This document shows positions 17,063 to 23,612 of a DNA stretch of 64,000 bases, one piece after another. Every line of letters begins with the position of its first letter. The first letter of the stretch is position 1. Origin of the DNA: Ruminococcus sp. FC2018 (GTDB taxonomy: Bacteria; Bacillota; Clostridia; Oscillospirales; Ruminococcaceae). Where the stretch lies: NCBI RefSeq assembly GCF_000621805.1, contig NZ_JHXH01000008.1, positions 54,130 through 118,129 of the forward strand. Reading direction: 5' to 3'. Position numbers and translations under genes: made by a program. Below the pieces are notes generated by a model. It was not told the DNA's origin. It ran no database searches and saw nothing but the letters and a program-made list of their open reading frames with translations.

Positions 17063-17109
17063 ATTATACCACATATTTACTTAAAAATCAACACAATTTG
17101 TTCAAATTG
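17063..17109 (-). promoter_or_regulatory. Promoter of the type I restriction operon with adjacent palindrome
   Basis: Read leftward: -35 TTGATT (complement of 17086-17091), 17-bp spacer, -10 TATAAT (17063-17068), about 40 bp before hsdM. Just upstream of the -35 is a perfect palindrome CAATTTG-TT-CAAATTG (17094-17109), which could be an operator. The remainder up to 17223 holds nothing else recognisable. Confidence 0.75.
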
Positions 17110-17223
17110 CCCATTGTATGCTTACCCATAATGCATTATATCACACCGTTTTTCTTTTGTGGTAACTTTAATTGGACAGAAAATCGAACGTGAGTTCCGT
17201 TAAATGTAAAAGTAACCGCAAAG

Positions 17224-17670
17224 CTACACCTGATCCTGTGCCACATTAACTACCTTTTTGCCAAGTTTTATTGCGTACTTCACGGCTGTGTATGCACCGC
17301 CGAAGTTATGCTCGATGCAGCAGATGACCATATCAGAACGCTCGACCATTGCTTTATTCCTTGTTTGTATTGCTGCTTTGAAATGTGAATTTGCCGCCTC
17401 GCTGCACACCTCTACCCTATCGTAGTATTGTTCAAGCTCTGCGATATTTCTCACGTGTCTTTCCGCAACATACACAATCTCGCTGTTGCCGTAGTCAAGC
17501 TCCCGCTTTGCACTGCGAACAGCTGACGCAGCCATCCGGTCAAAATCTCCGTTGCGCCCAACGAGAAATTCCACATATTCTTTCGTCTTTATCAGGTCCG
17601 AAATCTGCCTTAAAAGGCAGGTTTCCGCTGTTTGCCAATCAGCTATCCTTCTGTGTCCGAAAAAGCTCAC
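17224..17670 (-). CDS. SLOG-like (DprA/YpsA-type Rossmann) protein
   Basis: 148 residues starting at GTG 17670 (MSFFGHRRI). The FFGHR motif near the N-terminus and the late VICCIEHNFGGAYTAVKYA segment match small SLOG-superfamily proteins related to YpsA and DprA, which bind nucleotide-like ligands. Some members work in nucleotide-signalling defence systems; this one has no visible effector partner. No strong ribosome site precedes the start. It is transcribed away from the HTH gene at 17785, with an 18-bp palindrome between them. Confidence 0.65.
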   Translation of the reverse strand: MSFFGHRRIADWQTAETCLLRQISDLIKTKEYVEFLVGRNGDFDRMAASAVRSAKRELDYGNSEIVYVAERHVRNIAELEQYYDRVEVCSEAANSHFKAAIQTRNKAMVERSDMVICCIEHNFGGAYTAVKYAIKLGKKVVNVAQDQV

Positions 17671-17703
17671 GGTATAGATCTACACAATCTCACCTTTAAA
17701 ATA

Positions 17704-17721
17704 TTACTATGTACATAGTAA
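17704..17721. promoter_or_regulatory. Perfect 18-bp palindrome between divergent genes
   Basis: TTACTATGT-ACATAGTAA is an exact inverted repeat centred between the SLOG-like gene and the HTH gene. It is a likely operator for the HTH protein encoded at 17785. Confidence 0.65.
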
Positions 17722-17736
17722 CCTTGAATATGAGAA

Positions 17737-17765
17737 TTGTCAAGATGTAACACTGAATATAGAAT
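17737..17765 (+). promoter_or_regulatory. Promoter of the small HTH gene
   Basis: -35 TTGTCA (17737-17742), 17-bp spacer, -10 TAGAAT (17760-17765), about 20 bp before the ATG at 17785. Confidence 0.55.
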
Positions 17766-17784
17766 ATCTATAAGGGGTGATACT

Positions 17785-18030
17785 ATGGCAGCAAAGTCTG
17801 TTGTGACCGTCAACGAGTACGGCAAGATCGAGCTTCGGCTCAAGGAGATAATGGACAAAAAGAAGATGACTCGCAACTATCTTGCCAGGGCAACGAACAC
17901 TCGCTTTGAGGTCATCAACAAGTGGTACAACAACGAGGTCGAGAAGATGGACCTTGACATTCTTGCGAGGATATGCTATGTGCTTGACTGCAAACCGAGC
18001 AGCCTGATAAAATACGAGGATAACAAATAA
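17785..18030 (+). CDS. Small Cro/CI-type HTH regulator
   Basis: 81 residues from ATG 17785, chosen because AAGGGGTG lies 6 nt upstream. The fold is a single helix-turn-helix domain: RLKEIMDKKKMTRNYLARAT, then FEVINKWYNNE, and LARICYVLDCKPSSLIKYE, the usual end of XRE proteins of this size. It has no ligand or oligomerisation domain. It is probably a repressor acting on the palindrome at 17704-17721 and so on itself and the SLOG-like gene. It is followed immediately by a terminator. Confidence 0.85.
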   Translation: MAAKSVVTVNEYGKIELRLKEIMDKKKMTRNYLARATNTRFEVINKWYNNEVEKMDLDILARICYVLDCKPSSLIKYEDNK

Positions 18031-18066
18031 GGAGTTGCTGCTGCGTGCAACAACTCCGTTTATTTT
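18031..18066 (+). terminator. Terminator of the small HTH gene
   Basis: GGAGTTG (18031-18037) pairs with CAACTCC (18051-18057), followed by GTTTATTTT. It begins directly after the stop codon. Confidence 0.8.
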
Positions 18067-18403
18067 GCCCTCACGCGCGCAAGGATGCTCTGTATGGCAT
18101 TTTATCAGCAGAAAAGAGAAATTACCCGTCGCAGATACAAAGTCCCGCACAGGCGATTTATCGGCGCACAGCGAGGCACTCTCTTTTCCTGACTGAACAC
18201 CTGCTCTCTTTAGTAAGAGTTTAGTAAGTATATAGTTAGATATTAAGTAAGATATATTACTCTTTATTCTGTTATATATATTATATATTCTATTGGGTAC
18301 TTCTATGGTATGCCACAGTGACACAGGGGGTATGACACTATTGGTAATTTAAAGCAAAATGTCCCCGTACACTCCACGGGTGGTCATTAACAACAGGGAC
18401 AGC
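18067..18403. other. AT-rich intergenic stretch near the element border
   Basis: No gene found. It contains TTAGTAAG-like repeats and runs of TATATA (about 18210-18295), and a pair of TGACAC motifs at 18319-18340 (GTGACACAG, ATGACACTA) like those near oriT. It may be the remains of a deleted replication or integration module; this is inference. Confidence 0.35.
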
Positions 18404-18437
18404 AAAAAACTCCGCAGATGTCGTATCTACGGAGTTT
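18404..18437 (-). terminator. Terminator downstream of tRNA-Thr
   Basis: On the leftward strand AACTCCGTAGAT pairs with ATCTGCGGAGTT and is followed by TTTTTT. It ends the tRNA transcript. Confidence 0.8.
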
Positions 18438-18445
18438 TCTTATTA

Positions 18446-18518
18446 AGCTGGTAGTCGGACTCGAACCGACGGCCTGCTCATTACGAATGAGCTGCTCTAC
18501 CAACTGAGCCATACCAGC
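18446..18518 (-). tRNA. tRNA-Thr (anticodon CGT)
   Basis: A complete cloverleaf on the leftward strand: acceptor GCTGGTA pairing with TACCAGC, D arm with GCTCAGTTGGTAGAGC, anticodon stem-loop GCTCA-TTCGTAA-TGAGC (CGT, reading ACG codons), T arm GTCGGTTCGAGTCCGAC. The CCA end is not encoded. It lies 50 bp from a truncated second tRNA-Thr of the same anticodon but different stems. Confidence 0.95.
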
Positions 18519-18570
18519 ACTATAGCATATTTGATTTTTTCTGACGCTATGTAATTGTCGCTTTAAATAC

Positions 18571-18625
18571 AACCCACGACCTGCGCATTACGAATGCGCT
18601 GCTCTACCAACTGAGCTATTCCAGC
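18571..18625 (-). pseudogene. 3'-truncated tRNA-Thr (CGT), probable integration scar
   Basis: The leftward strand shows GCTGGAATAGCTCAGTTGG, the anticodon arm with CGT, the variable region and the first half of the T arm (GGTCGTGGGTT). It then switches abruptly to unrelated sequence (GTATTTAAAGC). The expected CGAGTCC loop end, T-arm 3' strand and acceptor 3' strand are missing, so it cannot fold into a functional tRNA. The break coincides with the change from accessory to core genes. I infer that an element inserted here and that the complete tRNA-Thr next to it replaces the lost function. A decayed tandem copy is the alternative. Confidence 0.7.
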
Positions 18626-18692
18626 ATCGTGCGTTTACGGCACCGTGTATCATTATAACCTATCAGTCCCGTTTTGTCAAGCTTTTAACATC

Positions 18693-18719
18693 AAAAAGAG
18701 GTGCGCCCGGCACCTCTTT
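18693..18719 (-). terminator. Terminator of glmM
   Basis: On the leftward strand AAAGAGGTGC-CGGGC-GCACCTCTTTTT forms a strong hairpin with a T tract. Confidence 0.85.
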
Positions 18720-18730
18720 CAAGTCTATTT

Positions 18731-20119
18731 TTACTCTACGCAATGACCTTTGCTCTTTATAACTTCAACCACGCTGTCCACATATTTTCTGCAAAGCTTC
18801 TCGCTCTCCGCTTCAACCATAACTCTTACCAGAGGCTCGGTACCTGACTCTCTCACAAGTATTCGTCCCGAATTACCAAGCTCATCGGCAACAGCCTCAA
18901 CTGCCTTTTTTACATCCGGGTCGTTCTGGGCTTCGGTCTTATCCTTTACCCTTACATTTTCAAGTACCTGTGGATAGATGTGCAGCGGTGCTGCCAGCTC
19001 GCTCATCGGCTTTTCCTTAGCCATCATTACTTCCATCATTTTAAGGCTGGTCAGTATTCCGTCGCCTGTGGAAGCATACTTTGAAAAGATAATATGTCCC
19101 GACTGCTCGCCGCCGATACGGCAGCCGTTTTGCAGCATATATTCGTAAACATATTTATCTCCCACTGCTGTTTTTGCATAGTCTATACCACGCTCGTCAA
19201 AGGCTTTATAAAGCCCGAAATTGGACATGACCGTAGTCACAACAGTATTAGTGAGCAGCTTTCCACGTTCCTTCATGTAGCAACCGTAGATATACAGAAT
19301 ATGGTCGCCGGTGATGACATTTCCCTTTTCGTCAACACAAAGGCATCTGTCTGCGTCACCGTCGTAAGCAAAACCAATATCCAGCTTATTCTCAACAACG
19401 AATTTCTGCAAGCCCTCAATATGTGTAGAGCCTGCATTGTTATTTATATTTGTGCCCGTAGGCTCGGCATTGATAACATATGTCTTTGCACCCAGTGCGT
19501 CGAACACGCTCTTTGCGATATTCCATGCGCTTCCGTTGGCGCAGTCAAGTCCCACCTTAACGTCCTTGAAGGAATAAAGACCCATTGAGATAAGGTATCC
19601 GATGTATCTGTTTCTGCCCGAAACGTAATCCACTGTCCTGCCTATTTCGTCCTTCTTTGCAAAGGGCACCTCAGGATAGCTTACGCCCTCGTAAACCAGC
19701 TTGCCGTCGATATAGTCTTCAATAAGGGAGATAAGTCCCTCGTCCATTTTCTCGCCGCTGCCGTTTATAAGCTTAATACCGTTGTCGTAGTATGGGTTGT
19801 GGCTTGCGGAGATCATAACGCCGCAGTTGAACTTATCGGTCTTTGCGATATACGCCACCGACGGAGTAGTTGTAACGTGCATTATGTAAGCGTCGCTGCC
19901 CGATGCCACGATACCGCTAACGATGGAATACTCAAACATATAGCTTGAACGTCTGGTGTCCTTGCCGATAACTATTCTTGACTTTTCCTTTGAGCCGTTT
20001 TTCTCGCTTTCGTTCTTATAATACCAGCCCAGAAATCTGCCTATCTTGTAAGCGTGGTCAGCAGTAAGGTTCTCGTTTGCCTCGCCTCTGAAACCATCTG
20101 TTCCAAAATATCTTCCCAT
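18731..20119 (-). CDS. glmM: Phosphoglucosamine mutase
   Basis: Interconverts glucosamine-6-phosphate and glucosamine-1-phosphate for UDP-GlcNAc and peptidoglycan synthesis. 462 residues from ATG 20119; AGGAG lies 9 nt upstream, while the ATG at 20128 sits too close to it. Hallmarks are the N-terminal RYFGTDGFRG, the phosphoserine loop MISASHNPYYDNG with Ser106, the metal loop YDGDADRC and the phosphate loop VRESGTEPLVRVM. The length is slightly above the usual 445-450. It is followed by its own terminator and lies 17 bp after the upstream acyltransferase-like gene, forming a sugar-nucleotide pair. Confidence 0.95.
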   Translation of the reverse strand: MGRYFGTDGFRGEANENLTADHAYKIGRFLGWYYKNESEKNGSKEKSRIVIGKDTRRSSYMFEYSIVSGIVASGSDAYIMHVTTTPSVAYIAKTDKFNCGVMISASHNPYYDNGIKLINGSGEKMDEGLISLIEDYIDGKLVYEGVSYPEVPFAKKDEIGRTVDYVSGRNRYIGYLISMGLYSFKDVKVGLDCANGSAWNIAKSVFDALGAKTYVINAEPTGTNINNNAGSTHIEGLQKFVVENKLDIGFAYDGDADRCLCVDEKGNVITGDHILYIYGCYMKERGKLLTNTVVTTVMSNFGLYKAFDERGIDYAKTAVGDKYVYEYMLQNGCRIGGEQSGHIIFSKYASTGDGILTSLKMMEVMMAKEKPMSELAAPLHIYPQVLENVRVKDKTEAQNDPDVKKAVEAVADELGNSGRILVRESGTEPLVRVMVEAESEKLCRKYVDSVVEVIKSKGHCVE

Positions 20120-20136
20120 AAAAAACATCTCCTGTT

Positions 20137-20808
20137 TTATCTTTTTGAAATTATGCTTGCGCCGTCAAGGCAGCCTGTCTTGTAGATGCTGTTCGGAGGA
20201 ACAACGCCTCTAACGCATGACAGCGGATAAACGTTCGTGTGCGAACCGATGACAGTACCCGGGTTGAGCACGCTGTTGCAGCCGACCTCAACGTAGTCTC
20301 CCAGCATTGCGCCAAACTTTTTTAGCCCTGTTTCTATATTCTCGTCACCGTTGTGTACGACCACAGGTGTCTTGTCGCTTTTTACATTGGATGTGATAGA
20401 GCCTGCGCCCATATGTGATCTGTAGCCAAGAATGCTGTCTCCCACATAGTTATAATGGGGTGTCTGTACGTTATCAAATAAAATAACGTTTTTAAGCTCC
20501 ACGGAATTTCCCACAACGCAGCCTGCTCCCACCAGAGCCGAACCTCTTACAAACGCACAGTGTCTCACTTCCGTGCCCGGACCGATAATACACGGTGCAC
20601 CCAGAAAAGCGGTAGGTGCAACATTTGCGGTCTTTGCCACCCAGACATTCTCGCTCACCTCCGTGTACTCCTCCTTATCAAGGCTTTTCCCCAGCCCGAT
20701 AATAAAGCTTTTCAGCCCGCCGAGAGCCTCCCACGGATAGGTAAACTGAGACAGATACTCCTTTGCAAGAGTATGCTCAAGGTCATACATTTCCTTAATA
20801 GTGACCAT
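20137..20808 (-). CDS. Left-handed beta-helix (hexapeptide repeat) protein, GlmU C-domain-like
   Basis: 223 residues. After a short helical N-terminus come repeated hexapeptides from about residue 55: VWVAKTANVAPTAFLGAPCI, GPGTEVRHCAFVRGSALVG, VVGNSVELKNVILFDNV and VIGSHTNVYPLS. The segment TPHYNYVGDSILGYRSHMGA closely matches the acetyltransferase part of GlmU. No nucleotidyltransferase domain is present, so it may acetylate or bind a sugar-phosphate or act as a partner of glmM. Proteins of this type are often annotated as UDP-GlcNAc pyrophosphorylase-like. It is probably co-transcribed with glmM. Confidence 0.8.
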   Translation of the reverse strand: MVTIKEMYDLEHTLAKEYLSQFTYPWEALGGLKSFIIGLGKSLDKEEYTEVSENVWVAKTANVAPTAFLGAPCIIGPGTEVRHCAFVRGSALVGAGCVVGNSVELKNVILFDNVQTPHYNYVGDSILGYRSHMGAGSITSNVKSDKTPVVVHNGDENIETGLKKFGAMLGDYVEVGCNSVLNPGTVIGSHTNVYPLSCVRGVVPPNSIYKTGCLDGASIISKR

Positions 20809-20898
20809 ACTTTCCCTCTTTTCAGATATTATGATTTATAAGCTATAATATTTTACCACAATATTGTGTTATTGTCAACCGCAGACACAACAAATACT

Positions 20899-20918
20899 GG
20901 CAGCCCCGAAGGACTGCC
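20899..20918 (-). terminator. Terminator of the hyd-nitrogenase-like-hyp string
   Basis: GGCAGTCC-TTCG-GGGCTGCC hairpin just beyond the hypE stop. The leftward T tract is weak, so termination may be partial. Confidence 0.5.
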
Positions 20919-20933
20919 CTGTCTTTTAATTGC

Positions 20934-21941
20934 TCAGCATATTCTCGGCAGAAGTTCGCCGCTTGGCTGGGCAAGCATTGTCTGTGCGCCTATCTCGGTT
21001 TCCAGCACGACCTTGCCCGGGTTGTCCTCAGTAACCTCACCGATGACCGCTGCATTCTTTGAATAGGGGCACTGATGCAAAGTGTCCAGCAGTGCCTGTG
21101 CCTTGTCCTTTGGCGCAACAACAACAAGCGTACCCTCACAGGCAAGATACAACGGCTCAAGCCCAAGCATTCCGCAAACGCCTTTTACCTCGTCCGCAAC
21201 GGGGATATCAGGAGCGTTAAGCTTTATCCCCACATTGCTCTGCCCGCTTATTTCGTAAAGGACCGTGCCTACGCCGCCTCGTGTAGCGTCACGGATAACG
21301 TGTATATCATCTGTGGTCTCAAACATCTTCTCGACCGTTCCCCACAGCGGTGCACAGTCGCTTTTCACATCTGCCTCAATGCCGAAATCGTTTCTTTCAA
21401 GCAATATTGTACAGCCATGTCTGCCTATGTCACCTGTGACGATTATCACGTCTCCCGGCTTTGCAAGCGTTCCCGAGGTGTGGGCATTGTCCATAACTCT
21501 GCCAATACCTGTGGTAGTGATGAACACCTTATCTACCTGCCCCTTGCCCGCAACCTTTGTGTCGCCGGCAACTATCTTTACACCCGCCTCTTTAGCCGTC
21601 TTCTCCATTGCAGCTGCTATCTTTTCAAGCTTGTCCAGCTCAAAGCCCTCTTCTATAACAAACGCACAGGTCATGTACAGCGGCTTTGCACCCATGCAGG
21701 ACAGGTCGTTGACCGTTCCGCAGATAGATAGCTTGCCAATGTTTCCGCCGTTGAATTCATACGGCGAAACGATGAATCCGTCCGTCGTAAAAGCAAGCTT
21801 TCCACTCTGCATCTCAAGTACTGCCGCATCGTCAGCAGTAAACTCAGGGTTTGAGAAATGTGCCTTGAATACCTTGTCTATAAGCTCCGCCGTCTGCTTT
21901 CCTCCAGCTCCATGCGCAAGCGTTACTACTTTATCACTCAT
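20934..21941 (-). CDS. hypE: HypE, carbamoyl dehydratase for cyanide ligand synthesis
   Basis: 335 residues of the AIR-synthetase-like fold. HypE takes a carbamoyl group from HypF on its C-terminal Cys, dehydrates it with ATP to a thiocyanate and hands cyanide to the HypC-HypD iron. The conserved starts (LAHGAGGKQT, FTTDGFIVSPYEFNGGNIGK, VAGDTKV, RDATRGGVGTVL) are present. The obligatory end PRIC, with the acceptor cysteine as last residue, is intact. It is separated from hypD by a 368-bp palindromic repeat (21973-22340), unlike the tight junctions elsewhere in the string. No hypA or hypB is found in the window. Confidence 0.96.
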   Translation of the reverse strand: MSDKVVTLAHGAGGKQTAELIDKVFKAHFSNPEFTADDAAVLEMQSGKLAFTTDGFIVSPYEFNGGNIGKLSICGTVNDLSCMGAKPLYMTCAFVIEEGFELDKLEKIAAAMEKTAKEAGVKIVAGDTKVAGKGQVDKVFITTTGIGRVMDNAHTSGTLAKPGDVIIVTGDIGRHGCTILLERNDFGIEADVKSDCAPLWGTVEKMFETTDDIHVIRDATRGGVGTVLYEISGQSNVGIKLNAPDIPVADEVKGVCGMLGLEPLYLACEGTLVVVAPKDKAQALLDTLHQCPYSKNAAVIGEVTEDNPGKVVLETEIGAQTMLAQPSGELLPRIC

Positions 21942-21972
21942 TGTTTTTACTTCCTTTCATCTTATAATATGC

Positions 21973-22340
21973 TAAATCAGAATTTGCCGCCGCGGCGGCA
22001 CGCTTGTCCGTCGCATATCGGTTTGAGCAGGCAGCGGCTTTCGTGCCGCTCCGGGCTTTCACTTTGTGATAACTGTACAAGAGTAGAGCTGTGTTGTGCA
22101 AACCTCGGTAAATCCGCATTTGTTGAGGTATACCTGTCAAGCAACTGTGGGTATTCTCTTGGGAGCGTTTTTTCTCAAACTCTTTTTCTGAACTCTCTAA
22201 CACTTTTCAGTGACGGGAGCTTTGCCTCCCGTTGCTGAAAAGTCATTAAAAGGTTTAGGCAGGGGGTCTGGGGGATAACCCTTCTCCAAAAGGGTTTCCC
22301 CCAGCTGACACGCAGGGATGATGCGGTAAATTCTGATTTA
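21973..22340. repeat. Palindromic MITE-like element between hypD and hypE
   Basis: Ends are near-perfect 18-bp inverted repeats: TAAATCAGAATTTGCCGC (21973) and GCGGTAAATTCTGATTTA (22323-22340). An internal end-like sequence lies at 22107, so the unit looks like one full copy (22107-22340) plus about 134 bp of a second one. It contains a long hairpin (about 22202-22243) and a second hairpin GGGGGATAACCC/GGGTTTCCCCC with loop TTCTCCAAAA. A second copy lies at 63710-63941 in the opposite orientation. It has no coding capacity. Confidence 0.8.
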
Positions 22341-22342
22341 TC

Positions 22343-23389
22343 TTACATACCGTACTGATAATATGCCGAGCAAGCGCCCTCGCCGGAGACCATACAAGCA
22401 CCGACGGGGTGCTGTGGAGTGCAGACCTTACCGAAGACCTTACAGTCGCAGGGTTTACACTTACCCTGGAGAACGTCGCCGCATCGGCAGGCAGGATTTG
22501 GTTTACCTTTTATTTCGGGCAGGCTGTACTTTTTGCGTGCGTCAAAATCTGCATATTCCTCACGGAGCTTCATGCCAGACATTTTTATAACACCAAGTCC
22601 TCTCCACTCGCTGTCGCATGGCTCCATGACCTTTGCCATAAGCTTCTGCGCCGCAGGGCTTCCCTCGTCCTTTACAACTCTGGGGTAGCAGTTCACAAAG
22701 AATGGCTCACCCTTTTGCAAAAGTGTTACCGTAACAGCGAGCGCCGTGAGCAGTTCCTTGGCAGTAAATCCCGCAACAACACCGCTCACGCCCTGCTCGC
22801 TAAGAGCCTTGCAGGTGGCATTGCCGGTTATGGCGTTGACGTGACCCGGAAAAAGGAACGCATCTGCGCTGCCCTTGAGAGCCTGATATGCGTTGGGCAT
22901 TGTCTTGTTTGCGCAGAGAATAGAGAAATTGTCAAGTCCGTCTTTTCTTGCCTTTTCCACGGCGATGCAAGCCGATGGTGTGGTAGTCTCAAAACCTACC
23001 GCAAGAAATACTACCTGCTTGTGGGGATTTTCTTTGGCAAAGTCCACAGCGTCCAGGGGAGAATACACCGTCTTGATCTGCGCACCCTTGCCCCTTGCAT
23101 CTGCAAGGCTCATTTCCGTTCCCGGAACTCTGATAAGATCGCCGAATGTGCAGATCACACAATTCTTTTCCAGCGCAAGAATGCACGCCTCGTCGATATA
23201 ACCCACAGGAGTTACGCACACAGGACACCCCGGACCGGAAATAAGCTCTATGCTTTCGGGCAGTATCTTTCTTATGCCAAGTCGGAAGATCTCATGGGTG
23301 TGTGTCCCGCACACCTCCATTATCCGCAGTTTTCTGCCGTTATAACCCTTGAGTATCTCTTTGGGCGATAGTCCGTTCAGATTGTCCAT
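22343..23389 (-). CDS. hypD: HypD, Fe(CN)2CO assembly scaffold
   Basis: 348 residues. HypD, with HypC, holds the iron while the CN and CO ligands are attached. Visible hallmarks are the redox Cys in MEVCGTHTHEIFR, the GPGCPVC pair, CANKTMPNAYQAL, FLFPGHVNAITG and the C-terminal Cys array CRCGDVLQGKCKPCDC and CTPQHPVGACMVSGEGACSA that binds a [4Fe-4S] cluster. All key cysteines are present. Its start overlaps the hypC stop by one base, and it is separated from hypE by the repeat element. Confidence 0.97.
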   Translation of the reverse strand: MDNLNGLSPKEILKGYNGRKLRIMEVCGTHTHEIFRLGIRKILPESIELISGPGCPVCVTPVGYIDEACILALEKNCVICTFGDLIRVPGTEMSLADARGKGAQIKTVYSPLDAVDFAKENPHKQVVFLAVGFETTTPSACIAVEKARKDGLDNFSILCANKTMPNAYQALKGSADAFLFPGHVNAITGNATCKALSEQGVSGVVAGFTAKELLTALAVTVTLLQKGEPFFVNCYPRVVKDEGSPAAQKLMAKVMEPCDSEWRGLGVIKMSGMKLREEYADFDARKKYSLPEIKGKPNPACRCGDVLQGKCKPCDCKVFGKVCTPQHPVGACMVSGEGACSAYYQYGM

Positions 23390-23595
23390 TACAGCTCCTC
23401 CATGATCTTGTTGGTCTCATTTTCGTCATCGTCGGTGATCTTTGCAATAGCCACTCCGGCGTGGACCATTACATAATCCCCCACCTCCAGGTCATCAAGA
23501 AGCTCTGCGCTGACACTTCTTTTTGCCCCGCTTGCGTCAATCACTGCCGTACCGTCCTTAAGGTCTACAACCTTTGCTGATAAACCTACACACAT
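23389..23595 (-). CDS. hypC: HypC, hydrogenase maturation chaperone
   Basis: 68 residues beginning MCVGLSAKV, where Cys2 is the essential residue that binds the Fe(CN)2CO unit together with HypD. The small beta-barrel core (VIDASGAKRSVSAELL, VGDYVMVHAGVAIAKI) is typical. It lies 17 bp after hypF and overlaps hypD by one base. In [NiFe] systems HypC also docks on the large-subunit precursor. No such subunit is encoded here, so the acceptor is unknown. Confidence 0.95.
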   Translation of the reverse strand: MCVGLSAKVVDLKDGTAVIDASGAKRSVSAELLDDLEVGDYVMVHAGVAIAKITDDDENETNKIMEEL

Positions 23596-23612
23596 AATCT
23601 ATACCTCCATTA

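Noticed and set aside
18571..18625. Second functional tRNA-Thr
   Set aside because: The T arm and acceptor 3' strand are missing, so no cloverleaf can form.
22409..23371. Rightward ORF of 320 residues opposite hypD
   Set aside because: It is a shadow of the conserved hypD sequence on the other strand.
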